From an uncultured Collinsella sp. (GTDB lineage: Bacteria > Actinomycetota > Coriobacteriia > Coriobacteriales > Coriobacteriaceae): a DNA stretch of 37,260 nucleotides. Location of the stretch: positions 1 through 37,260 of the forward strand of contig UQEO01000008.1 in the NCBI GenBank assembly GCA_900540095.1, read 5' to 3'. The notes below the pieces were generated by a model that worked only from the letters and a program-made list of their open reading frames with translations, was not told where the DNA came from and did not search any database. How positions within the stretch are numbered: the stretch's first letter is position 1; each line of letters opens with the position of its first letter. Below, in pieces: positions 1 through 6,787 of the stretch. Made by a program: the position numbers and the translations under genes.

Positions 1-260
1 TTGGTCAGACAAGGGGCTGCCATGATGCCGCCAATGACGGCGTTAGGCGGCTGAGCGCCTCCGATCGGCATGTTGCCGATCGTCATGAGCTGATAGGTAC
101 CACCCACGAGAAGACCGGTGTTGAGGTCGCCAAGGATAAGACCGATGACGGCGCCGGTGACGATGGGCTGATAGAGAGACTCGAGGAAGTCAAACTGGTC
201 GATTGCCGCGATGAACGTGACGACGAAGACCAGAGCGATCTGGATGATCGAGTATTCCAT
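1..260 (-). CDS. PTS mannose/fructose/sorbose family EIIC component (partial)
   Basis: Only the N-terminal 86 codons are present; the gene runs off the left edge. The protein would be the membrane channel subunit (EIIC) of a mannose-family phosphotransferase system. The visible part has a hydrophobic first segment (EYSIIQIALVFVVTFIAAID) followed by the glycine-rich stretch GLILGDLNTGLLVGGTYQLM and the motif IGGAQPPNAVIGG, typical of the EIIC fold of this family. The ATG at 258-260 has a strong GGAGGAG ribosome site just upstream. It lies 90 bp downstream of the EIIB gene; that gap holds a 6-bp hairpin (314-319 with 328-333), possibly an mRNA processing or stability element. EIID would be expected next, outside the window. 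Substrate cannot be told from the sequence. Confidence 0.9.
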   Translation of the reverse strand, partial: MEYSIIQIALVFVVTFIAAIDQFDFLESLYQPIVTGAVIGLILGDLNTGLLVGGTYQLMTIGNMPIGGAQPPNAVIGGIMAAPCLT

Positions 261-350
261 CTTGCTCCTCCTTTCAAAATGTATGTACGCACTTTGGATT
301 TCACGTACAGAACGTCAGGGTTTCACTCCTGACAACGTGGATCACGAGGA

Positions 351-833
351 TTACGAGAAGAGCTTGCTCGTGTCCTCAACAGGCGTGCTCGGAACGCGCC
401 TGATCTCCAACTCCACCCCCAATTCCTGCAGCTCTTTAAACGCAGCGACATCCTCGTCGTTAACTGCGACGGAGGTGGCGACTTGGCGCTTTCCTTCCGA
501 CATGTGCATGTTGCCGATGTTTACCTTCTTTATAGGCACACCGCCCTTGACGAGCGTAAGCACGTCTTCCGGTGTTTCGGCCACGATGAAGATCTTCTGG
601 CGCGGGCTCGCCTTGCCAATGACGTCGATGGTCTTCTGCAGAGAGAAGAAACGCGTAGCGACGCCGGCGGGAGCGGCCATCTTCATGAGGTTCTGGCGCA
701 TGGTGTTGGACGCCACGTCGTCGTTGGCGACGAGGATGAGGTTGGAGCCCAGGGTGGAGTTCCACTGGGTGGCAACCTGACCATGAACCAGTCGGTTATC
801 GATGCGGGTAAGAAGAATGTTGGGTTCTGCCAT
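351..833 (-). CDS. PTS mannose/fructose/sorbose family EIIB component
   Basis: A 160-residue cytoplasmic phosphocarrier. It receives phosphate from EIIA and passes it to the incoming sugar at the EIIC/EIID membrane complex. The N-terminus has the family signature TRIDNRLVHGQV, with His17 as the expected phosphorylation site, and the length matches stand-alone EIIB proteins of this family. The start is the ATG at 831-833, preceded by AAAGGAAG. The gene follows the YajC-like gene by 36 bp and precedes EIIC, so it is part of the operon starting with EIIA. Family assignment is firm; sugar specificity (mannose, fructose, sorbose, galactosamine, glycosaminoglycan disaccharide) is unknown. Confidence 0.93.
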   Translation of the reverse strand: MAEPNILLTRIDNRLVHGQVATQWNSTLGSNLILVANDDVASNTMRQNLMKMAAPAGVATRFFSLQKTIDVIGKASPRQKIFIVAETPEDVLTLVKGGVPIKKVNIGNMHMSEGKRQVATSVAVNDEDVAAFKELQELGVELEIRRVPSTPVEDTSKLFS

Positions 834-869
834 GTTGATCAGCTTCCTTTCGTTATTTGCTGACGACAG

Positions 870-1151
870 TTACTTGATCTCCTGAATCGCGTAACGCGAA
901 ACATCTACGACGGCTCCGGATCGGACTTTGATCTGGACCTTCTCGCCTTCGATGCCTTTGACGGTTCCGTAGATACCGCCGGCGAAAAGAACCTCCTGAC
1001 CCGGCTTGAGCTCGGTGTGCAGCTCCTTGAAGTACTTCTGCTTCTTCTTCATGTTGATTTGCGACCAGATGGTGTAAATCAAGCCCATGATGACAAGCAG
1101 GCCTAAAAGAGCGACCGAGGAGCTCAGGACGTTGGCTCCGAAATCGGCCAT
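870..1151 (-). CDS. YajC-like small membrane protein inside the PTS operon
   Basis: A 93-residue protein with one N-terminal membrane segment (about residues 9-29), a basic MKKKQK stretch, and a small beta domain with the YajC pattern (LKPGQEVLFAGGIYGTVKGI). YajC is an accessory subunit of the SecDF translocase complex in many bacteria. Here it is encoded inside a mannose-family PTS operon: its ATG overlaps the EIIA stop codon by one base (TAATG), implying translational coupling, and EIIB follows. YajC-like genes are known in some Gram-positive mannose-family PTS clusters, including streptococcal hyaluronate-disaccharide PTS operons, so this may be a PTS-dedicated paralogue and not the housekeeping translocase subunit. 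Its role in sugar transport is not established. Confidence 0.85.
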   Translation of the reverse strand: MADFGANVLSSSVALLGLLVIMGLIYTIWSQINMKKKQKYFKELHTELKPGQEVLFAGGIYGTVKGIEGEKVQIKVRSGAVVDVSRYAIQEIK

Positions 1152-1594
1152 TAGATGCCGTCCTCATCGCCGAAGATATCCTCTTCGTCGGAGCCGGCAA
1201 CGGATGCGACCGTCTGGGCGGTGATGCCCGTCTGGCCAACGGTCACGGCCTGCTCGCCAAGCTCGGCGAGCGTGGCATTGCCGCGGAGGAACAGAAGCTC
1301 AATAACCATGGGAAGGTTGGTGCCAGTCAGAACCTCGACGTTGTCGACATCCTGGGCAATCATCATCGACTGGTTGAACGGGGTGCCGCCAAGCAGGTCG
1401 GTAAAGACGAGCACGCCATCGCACTCCTCGCGCATGGCGGTAATAGCGGCGCGGAGATCCTCACCGTAGGAAGCAGCCTGGTCGCCCTCAAAAGGAACGA
1501 CGGTAAAAGCAGGCTGGTCGCCGGCAACCATAGCGATAGCGCTTGCAAGGCCGGGTGCGAACTGTCCATGACCGGTAAGAATAAAGCCAACCAT
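1151..1594 (-). CDS. PTS mannose-family EIIA component
   Basis: A 147-residue cytoplasmic EIIA protein and the first gene of the PTS operon. It accepts phosphate from HPr and passes it to EIIB. The N-terminus VGFILTGHGQFAPGLASA carries the phosphorylated histidine (His9), and ECDGVLVFTDLLGGTPFNQS is the second family signature, near residues 78-97. It is a stand-alone EIIA, not fused to EIIB. The ATG at 1592-1594 is preceded by GGAAGGGAAA. The stop codon overlaps the start of the YajC-like gene by one base. An acidic C-terminal tail (GSDEEDIFGDEDGI) extends past the domain. Confidence 0.93.
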   Translation of the reverse strand: MVGFILTGHGQFAPGLASAIAMVAGDQPAFTVVPFEGDQAASYGEDLRAAITAMREECDGVLVFTDLLGGTPFNQSMMIAQDVDNVEVLTGTNLPMVIELLFLRGNATLAELGEQAVTVGQTGITAQTVASVAGSDEEDIFGDEDGI

Positions 1595-1694
1595 TCAAAT
1601 TTCCCTTCCGAAGGTGTGTACGATCTGTGTCCGATGATTTTCGGAAGCCAGCGGGCGCTCGCCCTTAAAGCTTCTTAGAAAGCGTTCTTTGAAG

Positions 1695-1749
1695 ACCAGT
1701 GGTTTCTAAACTGGTAGTAACCACGTGACGTGTTGTTGTCACTATATCA
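1695..1749 (-). promoter_or_regulatory. Probable promoter and leader operator of the PTS operon
   Basis: On the minus strand TATAGT (1741-1746) is preceded by TGA, forming an extended -10 box; no good -35 hexamer is visible, as is common with extended -10 promoters. About 25-45 bases downstream of the implied start is an inverted repeat, ACCAGT-N9-ACTGGT (1695-1715), which could be an operator or a leader hairpin. ACCAGT also occurs twice in tandem at about 1991-2006. No sigma-54 type -24/-12 promoter was seen. Confidence 0.4.
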
Positions 1750-1813
1750 CCCCAGAAGAGGTCGCTTTCGTTGATTCATACGGTAAAACGTTTTTGCACC
1801 GCTCACGGTGATA

Positions 1814-1833
1814 TTTCGACCGTTTACCGGTCG
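1814..1833. promoter_or_regulatory. Palindromic operator candidate, copy 1 (PTS upstream region)
   Basis: CGACCGTTTACCGGTCG at 1817-1833 is a perfect 6-5-6 palindrome. It lies within an 18-base sequence, TTTCGACCGTTTACCGGT (1814-1831), that recurs exactly at 2032-2049. Such repetition in gene-free DNA upstream of a sugar PTS operon suggests a regulator binding site. The regulator is not identifiable here. Confidence 0.5.
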
Positions 1834-2017
1834 TTAACACTTCTACCTGCGGTTTTGAAACCATTTCGAAATGCTTTGGCAAAAGATCGGATCTTTTCCT
1901 GTGTCTAAACAACGCAGGGCGGCTAAAAATAGCGTGTAGAAAAATTGCAGGTCATTGTGAAGATATGTGAATTGGTCTTTTTGACTTAATACCAGTTAGA
2001 ACCAGTTTTGAGATTAT

Positions 2018-2050
2018 CGGTGAACGGTAGTTTTCGACCGTTTACCGGTT
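2018..2050. promoter_or_regulatory. Palindromic operator candidate, copy 2
   Basis: The 18-base sequence TTTCGACCGTTTACCGGT recurs at 2032-2049. It is also flanked on the left by CGGTGAACGGT, which pairs with ACCGTTTACCG with one mismatch. The rest of the gene-free stretch 1595-2245 is AT-richer than the coding DNA; I see no RNA gene or convincing small ORF in it. Confidence 0.45.
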
Positions 2051-2245
2051 ACTTGCAATCGTTTGCAGCTGTTTTCCCATATGAATTAGGGAAACACAAT
2101 GGAGCGCTTGCGCAATCACGGGAACGATCACGGGAAGTTTTGGCATTTGTCCTCATCCCCCGCGCGCCAAACTCCAGCATCCAAAATGAGCTAATAGCTC
2201 ACGCTAATCGTTTTCAATCATTACTTACTCATTATCCGTAATTAT

Positions 2246-2286
2246 TTATCGTTTATCGTTAATTCTGATATGATACAAGTATCATA
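2246..2286 (+). promoter_or_regulatory. Extended -10 promoter overlapped by a perfect palindrome
   Basis: TATGAT (2269-2274) preceded by TGA makes an extended -10 box; TTATCG (2246-2251) is a weak -35 at 17 bp. The -10 lies inside TATGATACAAGTATCATA (2269-2286), a perfect 8-2-8 palindrome. A protein bound there would block transcription. The obvious candidate is the XRE regulator encoded two genes on, giving autoregulation (inference). Confidence 0.6.
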
Positions 2287-2308
2287 CAAAACGCCGATTG
2301 GAGGGGTT

Positions 2309-2947
2309 ATGGTCCATCGAAACGCATCTATATCGAATGAAACCATCAGCCGCGAACAGACGATAGCCAAACTGAGGAAGCTCGCTCGCATCTGCAAATG
2401 GGCCACGATCTGCATTACCACCGCGCTCGCTCTGGGACTTCTCGCAGTCATTGCGATTGACCTTCTACTCGTATTGCCTAGCCTCTCCCAAGGGTCGTGT
2501 CTCCAATCCGTAGAACTTCAAGGCGGCGAAGGGCCGTGCCTTGCTATCGTCGGTACCGATGCGCAGGCCCCACTTATGCTCGTCGCACACGATGGTCACA
2601 CTGCCATAGGGAGCCTCTTGATGACATGCCTTGCGCTTACCATCGCGCTAAGCGTGCGCAGGCTTTTCTTCAACATTGAAAAGGAAGGCAGGCCCTTTGA
2701 CCTTGAATGTAACCACACACTTCGTCGAGTAGGACATTTATTCCTTATCGGCGGCGTTGCCGTGAGGCTTCTTGGTGCCGTAATCACGGGAATGATACTC
2801 TCAGGATTTGGTGGCAGCTTTACGGATGCGTTCGTCGGCCAGTTATTCGAGCCCTCTATGCTCTTTGCAGGCCTGATTATTTGCCTGATTGCCAGCATCT
2901 TCCGCTACGGGTATATCCTGCAAAAACAAGATGACGAGTTGCTCTAG
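2309..2947 (+). CDS. DUF2975-like four-helix membrane protein
   Basis: A 212-residue integral membrane protein. Hydrophobic segments are at about residues 33-58, 100-118, 140-165 and 175-200; a loop of about 40 residues with three cysteines lies between the first two. Layout and neighbour match the DUF2975 family, which is commonly encoded just before a YozG-like XRE regulator, as here (9-bp gap). The ATG at 2309 is chosen because GGAGGGG lies 3-9 bases upstream; an in-frame ATG at 2270 lies inside the promoter palindrome and cannot be the start. The function of this family is unknown. Membrane-protein and HTH pairs often sense envelope or peptide stress, but nothing here proves that. Confidence 0.8.
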   Translation: MVHRNASISNETISREQTIAKLRKLARICKWATICITTALALGLLAVIAIDLLLVLPSLSQGSCLQSVELQGGEGPCLAIVGTDAQAPLMLVAHDGHTAIGSLLMTCLALTIALSVRRLFFNIEKEGRPFDLECNHTLRRVGHLFLIGGVAVRLLGAVITGMILSGFGGSFTDAFVGQLFEPSMLFAGLIICLIASIFRYGYILQKQDDELL

Positions 2948-2956
2948 GGGGAATCC

Positions 2957-3196
2957 ATGATTATTCTGCGGCTTGACCGCATGCTCGCCGAACGCAAGAT
3001 CTCATCCAAAGAGCTTGCGGAACGTGTGGGCATCTCCCAGGTCAATATGTCACGCATTAAGACGGGCAAGGTTTCTGCCATACGTTTTTCAACTCTTGAC
3101 GCGATATGCCGGGCACTCGACTGCCAACCGGGTGATGTACTGGAATATATATCCGACGATGAAGCCGATAGCCTTTTTGGGCTTAAAGATGAATAG
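2957..3196 (+). CDS. YozG-like XRE-family transcriptional regulator
   Basis: A 79-residue single-domain helix-turn-helix protein. The HTH spans about residues 3-65, with ISSKELAERVGISQVNMSRIKTG covering the turn and recognition helices and FSTLDAICRALDCQPGDVLEY the last two helices; this ending is typical of YozG and related Cro/CI-type regulators. There is no sensor domain. It follows the membrane protein by 9 bp, with GGGGGA as ribosome site, so the two are probably cotranscribed. It likely represses its own operon through the palindrome at 2269-2286. A physical link to the membrane partner, as proposed for similar pairs, is possible but not shown. Confidence 0.9.
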   Translation: MIILRLDRMLAERKISSKELAERVGISQVNMSRIKTGKVSAIRFSTLDAICRALDCQPGDVLEYISDDEADSLFGLKDE

Positions 3197-3227
3197 CCAT
3201 AATTAAGCTGCCAATCATGCCCTCAAC

Positions 3228-3297
3228 GCAAATAGCCCGCCAGAACGACTTCCGTACTGGCGGGCTATGAGATCTTCCGTCCGGGGGGGCTATTTGC
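3228..3297 (+). terminator. Terminator-like hairpin with an alternative pairing partner
   Basis: TAGCCCGCCAG (3233-3243) pairs perfectly with CTGGCGGGCTA (3257-3267) across a 13-nt loop, 36 bases after the regulator gene. No T-run follows on the plus strand. The left arm region GCAAATAGCCC (3228-3238) also pairs perfectly with GGGCTATTTGC (3287-3297), so two exclusive folds exist. It may serve the plus-strand operon and, in reverse, the end of the minus-strand gene at 3336. Confidence 0.6.
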
Positions 3298-3335
3298 TGT
3301 CTATCGGCTAGATGCACGATGAGCCGTACGACTCT

Positions 3336-4421
3336 TTACGCAAACAGGCCGTAGATGCTGATGTTGGCCTTGGCGTACAGGCCGTTGGCATACTCGGTCC
3401 ACTTGGAGCTGGCGCTCGAAGCCTGCGAAGAATACTGCTGGTAGGCGGTGTAATAGGCGGTCATGGCCTGCTTATAGGTCGCGCTATCGGCGGTAAAGGC
3501 ATCATCGGCGAAGGCCTTAGCGTAGGTGCTGTCGGCGTCCTTCCAGGCACCCTTCTCGCTATCCCACTCGTCGCCGGCAAGGTTGATGATGTAGTCGGCG
3601 TAGTCCTTGCTCGCGGTCTCCTCGTTGCCGTCAGCAGGCTCGGTCGGGGCGGTCGGCATGCTTGCGGAGCTATCGCCCGCCTTCTTCTTGTAGAGCTTCT
3701 GCAGCGTCGCGGACTGGCGGACGATCTGCTTGGCCTGATCCTTAGACACGCCATACTGCGTGGCCATGGTCTTGTAGTCGGAGGTGCCGATGGAATCCTC
3801 GGCGTACTGCTTCATTTCCTTGGAAGAAACGGTAATGCCCTCGTCCTCGGCAGCATCGAGCAGGATCTGGTTGCGCACGTAGGACAGGATGACGTCAGCA
3901 GAAGGAGCGGTGTAGTTGCCGTCGTCGTCCTTGACGGTGTCGAGACTGTACTGGCTCTCGATGGCCTCACGCGCGGTGATGTCGCTCTTCTTGCCGTTGT
4001 AGCTATAGCTTGCCACGGTCGAATCGAGCTGATCCTCGGTCAGGGTCGCAGAGCCGACGCCCTTGCCGCCAAAACCACCGTTGCCGATAAAGAAGCCGAC
4101 CACGGCAGCGATCACGATGGCGACCACAAAGGCGGCAATCATCGTCTTCTTGTGCTTACAAGCGTGGTCGTCCACGTCGGAGTCGTCGTCCTCGTCCTGC
4201 TCCTGGGGCATGAGGTTCTCGTCGGCGGCGTCCGCGGCGATCTTTGCCTCCAGGCGAGCGTCTTCCTCCTCGGCGGTCGTGCCAGCGGCAATATGTTCGG
4301 CAGACGTGCCGGCGACCAGGTCGATCTTCTCGTCCTCATCACCGTCGGGGCCTTCGCCGCGCTCGATGATCTGGATGCCGTCGATCTCGTCCTTCTCGTC
4401 CTTCTTTTGAATCAGACCCAT
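3336..4421 (-). CDS. Membrane-anchored SurA-like N-terminal domain protein
   Basis: A 361-residue protein with a very acidic cytoplasmic N-terminus of about 90 residues, one membrane helix at about residues 92-113 (MIAAFVVAIVIAAVVGFFIG), and an extracytoplasmic helical domain. That domain, with the pattern LTEDQLDS..., a segment SYVRNQILLDAAEDEGITVS and EMKQYAEDSI, resembles the SurA/PrsA chaperone N-terminal region. No parvulin prolyl-isomerase domain follows; the C-terminus is Ala/Ser/Tyr-rich. It may be a foldase-like chaperone for exported proteins (inference). The ATG at 4419-4421 has AAGGAG upstream. A terminator-like hairpin separates it from icd, so it may have its own promoter. Confidence 0.75.
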   Translation of the reverse strand: MGLIQKKDEKDEIDGIQIIERGEGPDGDEDEKIDLVAGTSAEHIAAGTTAEEEDARLEAKIAADAADENLMPQEQDEDDDSDVDDHACKHKKTMIAAFVVAIVIAAVVGFFIGNGGFGGKGVGSATLTEDQLDSTVASYSYNGKKSDITAREAIESQYSLDTVKDDDGNYTAPSADVILSYVRNQILLDAAEDEGITVSSKEMKQYAEDSIGTSDYKTMATQYGVSKDQAKQIVRQSATLQKLYKKKAGDSSASMPTAPTEPADGNEETASKDYADYIINLAGDEWDSEKGAWKDADSTYAKAFADDAFTADSATYKQAMTAYYTAYQQYSSQASSASSKWTEYANGLYAKANISIYGLFA

Positions 4422-4459
4422 ATCAGTTACTCCTTGTTAGGAAACATAGTCCCCAATAG

Positions 4460-4488
4460 AATACGCCCGGCAGAGCGCCGGGCGTATT
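4460..4488 (-). terminator. Strong hairpin after the icd operon
   Basis: AATACGCCCGGC (4460-4471) and GCCGGGCGTATT (4477-4488) form a perfect 12-bp stem with a 5-nt loop, 60 bases downstream of the icd stop codon on the minus strand. The T-tract is poor, so termination may be partial, with read-through into the SurA-like gene. Confidence 0.65.
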
Positions 4489-4547
4489 GATTCTTAGGTT
4501 ATACGCAAACACTTAAGTACTATTTAGGCGTTTGCAGCGGGCATACC

Positions 4548-5633
4548 TTAGACCAGGTGAGCGATAACGGCATCGGCAAAGGCCTGCGTGCCCACAGCGC
4601 CCTCAACGGAGCCGGTCTGGGCACGACGCACGTCGCCGGTAACCTGCTCGCCCTCGTCGAGCGTGACAGATACGGCAGCACGAATGCGATTGGCCGCGTC
4701 GTTCTCGCCCAGGTGATCGAGCATCATCGCAGCAGAGAGGATCTCGGCCGTGGGGTTGGCGATATCCTGGCCGGCGATATCGGGCGCGGAGCCATGCGTA
4801 GCCTCAAAGATTGCGCAGTCGGCACCGATGTTGGAGCCGGGGGCCATGCCCAGACCGCCCACCAGGCCGGCGCACAGGTCGCTCACGATGTCGCCGTACA
4901 GGTTGGGCAGCACCAGGACATCGAAGTCGTTGGGGTTCTGGACCAGGCCCATGCAGGTGGCGTCGACGATCTTGTCGTTGAACTCGATATCGGGATAGTT
5001 GGCGGCCACCTCGCGCGCCACGCGCAGGAACAGGCCGTCGGTCGCCTTCATGATGTTGGCCTTGTGCACGGCCGTCACCTTTTTGCGGCCGCAGCGGCGG
5101 GCATACTCAAAGGCATACTCCACAATGCGGCGGCTCTTGGCGAGAGAGATCGGCTTGATCGAGATCGCGGAATCGGCGGCGAAGGTCTTTTGGCCCGAAC
5201 GCTCGACGAGCTGCGAGAGCTCCTCGACCTCGGCAGCGCCCTCATCGAACTCGATGCCGGCGTAGAGGTCCTCGGTGTTCTCGCGCACGATAACCAGGTC
5301 GACATCGCGGAAGCGCGAGCCGTCGCCCGGCTGCGACAGGCAGGGGCGCACGCAGGCGTACAGGTCGAAGTGCTTGCGCAGGGCCACGTTAACGCTGCGG
5401 AAACCCGTGCCGACCGGTGTGGTGATGGGACCCTTGATGGCAACCTTGGTCTCGGCGACCGCATCGAGCACGTGCTGGGGCAGCGGCGTGCCAAACTCGT
5501 CCATGACGCCGGCGCCGGCCTCCTGGACGTTCCAGTTGATCTGGACACCGGTGGCCTCGACCACGCGGCGCATGGCCTGCGTAATCTCGGGACCGATACC
5601 GTCACCGGGAATCAGGACTACATCGTGCGCCAT
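4548..5633 (-). CDS. Isocitrate dehydrogenase, NAD-type (isocitrate/isopropylmalate dehydrogenase family)
   Basis: A 361-residue decarboxylating dehydrogenase predicted to convert isocitrate to 2-oxoglutarate for glutamate synthesis. The N-terminus VVLIPGDGIGPEITQAM is the family signature. SVNVALRKHFDLYACVRP carries the S-x-N-x-x-L-R substrate-binding pattern of isocitrate enzymes, and RENTEDLYAGIE is the isocitrate-type signature; isopropylmalate dehydrogenases differ there. NLYGDIVSDLCAGLVGGLG is the metal-binding region, and ATHGSAPDIAGQDIANP the cofactor loop. The length fits the small NAD-dependent class. Homoisocitrate dehydrogenase is the main alternative and needs phylogeny to exclude. 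It lies 6 bp after the HEAT-repeat gene in the same operon. Confidence 0.85.
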   Translation of the reverse strand: MAHDVVLIPGDGIGPEITQAMRRVVEATGVQINWNVQEAGAGVMDEFGTPLPQHVLDAVAETKVAIKGPITTPVGTGFRSVNVALRKHFDLYACVRPCLSQPGDGSRFRDVDLVIVRENTEDLYAGIEFDEGAAEVEELSQLVERSGQKTFAADSAISIKPISLAKSRRIVEYAFEYARRCGRKKVTAVHKANIMKATDGLFLRVAREVAANYPDIEFNDKIVDATCMGLVQNPNDFDVLVLPNLYGDIVSDLCAGLVGGLGMAPGSNIGADCAIFEATHGSAPDIAGQDIANPTAEILSAAMMLDHLGENDAANRIRAAVSVTLDEGEQVTGDVRRAQTGSVEGAVGTQAFADAVIAHLV

Positions 5634-5639
5634 AATCTG

Positions 5640-6338
5640 TTACTCCTCGTTTTCGGCGTCGTCAGATTTTTTAACGCTAGCACGCTTCTTCTTTTTGGAG
5701 AGATCCAGGTCAAAGCGTTTAACAAGCATTTCGCAAATCTCGCTCGAACGGGCTTTGAGATAGCTGCCCTTGCCGTTCTCGGCGTCGAACTTAAGGCGCA
5801 GCGCGAGCTTCTCGGCGACCTCGGCGTCAATCTCGCCCTGGCCAAACTCGTACAGGCAACCGAGCATGTCGCGATACTCGAGGTCGCCGTGGTAGCACTG
5901 GATGGCCTCGTCCAGGATGGGCCAAGCCTCGCGCGAACGCTCGACGCTCGTGGCGCCCCACACGCACAGCAGGCGGAAGGCGGCATAGCGCAGCGTGGAG
6001 GAAATCTCGTCGAACAGTGCGGTCTCGGCGCCCTCAAAGGCATCGCCCAGCTGCTCGGGGCAGGTGGTGGCGAGCGCCGTCAGGGCATCGAGGGCCTCCC
6101 AGCGGGTATGCGCCTCGGGGCGGTCGAGCGCCTCGATCAGCGCGGGCACGCAGGGCACGACGCGCTGCGGATCGCGCTCGGCAAGCAGGTGCAGCACGCG
6201 GGCGGCAAACTGGCGGATACGGCGCGTGGGGCAGCCGAGCTCCTGGACCAGACGGTCGACGGCGTTCTCGTTCTCCTCTGCCAGCTGGAGCTGTGCCAGC
6301 TCCTCGTCGGTGAGCTGTTCGTCTTTGTTTTCTGCCAT
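5640..6338 (-). CDS. HEAT-repeat domain protein
   Basis: A 232-residue soluble protein made mostly of helical HEAT-like repeats. Clear repeat units begin at about residues 39 (TRRIRQFAARVLHLLAERD), 62 (VVPCVPALIEALDRPEAHT) and 80 (WEALDALTALATTC), with weaker ones to about residue 175. The ends differ from the core: an acidic Glu/Gln-rich first 25 residues and a Lys-rich then acidic tail (LSKKKKRASVKKSDDAENEE). HEAT repeats make protein-binding surfaces; no catalytic motif is visible and no partner is known. It is 15 bp after the small membrane gene and 6 bp before icd, so coexpressed. The tail could bind nucleic acid or ribosomes (speculation). Confidence 0.75.
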   Translation of the reverse strand: MAENKDEQLTDEELAQLQLAEENENAVDRLVQELGCPTRRIRQFAARVLHLLAERDPQRVVPCVPALIEALDRPEAHTRWEALDALTALATTCPEQLGDAFEGAETALFDEISSTLRYAAFRLLCVWGATSVERSREAWPILDEAIQCYHGDLEYRDMLGCLYEFGQGEIDAEVAEKLALRLKFDAENGKGSYLKARSSEICEMLVKRFDLDLSKKKKRASVKKSDDAENEE

Positions 6339-6353
6339 AGTTACCTCTTTTTA

Positions 6354-6782
6354 CTATTTCTTAGCGTGCTTGTCAGCACCCTTGCTGTCATCGGTGACCG
6401 AGATGAGCTGTCGGTCGGCCGCGCCATTGCGACGCGCACGGCGGCGCTCCTCGGCATCGCCCGCGTCGGCGGCGGCGCGGTGAGCCTTGTTAACGTTAAA
6501 GACCTCGTCGTGTTTGCGCCACGGACCGACGGACTCGCCAAAGCTCATCTTAAGGCCGGCGATAAAGCCGCCGAGCCAGCCGATCGGCGCAAACTGCACC
6601 AGCGGGAACAGCGAGAACACCCAGGTTAGCAGGACGACTGCCGCCGCTCCTGCAAAGTTGGCAATCCAGTAGTCGCGCCTGGTGATCACGCGCTTTTCGC
6701 AGGCCCACTGGCCGCACAAAAAGCCAATGTAGATCGCAAAGAGAAAGAGCACCAGCGCTAGTACCACGAACGTCCAGCTCAT
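6354..6782 (-). CDS. Small membrane protein with basic cytoplasmic tail, unknown function
   Basis: A 142-residue protein starting MSWTFVVLALVLFLFAIYIG. The first membrane helix is at residues 3-22, a second at about 38-60, and a possible third or re-entrant segment rich in Pro and Gly at 61-80. The C-terminal 60 residues are charged, including EERRRARRNG. I do not recognise the family. The ATG at 6780-6782 is chosen over an upstream in-frame start because it has GGGGAG in front and begins just 5 bp after the stop of the dehydrogenase gene; the longer form would overlap that gene. Membership of the degV-to-icd operon is clear from spacing. Confidence 0.7.
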   Translation of the reverse strand: MSWTFVVLALVLFLFAIYIGFLCGQWACEKRVITRRDYWIANFAGAAAVVLLTWVFSLFPLVQFAPIGWLGGFIAGLKMSFGESVGPWRKHDEVFNVNKAHRAAADAGDAEERRRARRNGAADRQLISVTDDSKGADKHAKK

Positions 6783-6787
6783 GGGCG

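Noticed and set aside
2008..2241. 77-codon open frame on the plus strand in the PTS upstream region
   Set aside because: No ribosome site, no recognisable domain, and it runs through the repeated operator candidate; composition is that of non-coding DNA.
3312..4490. Long plus-strand open frame opposite the SurA-like gene
   Set aside because: High-GC mirror frame; the minus-strand protein has a membrane helix, ribosome site and family pattern.
4557..6629. 690-codon plus-strand open frame over icd and the HEAT-repeat gene
   Set aside because: Shadow of two genes with strong motifs on the minus strand.
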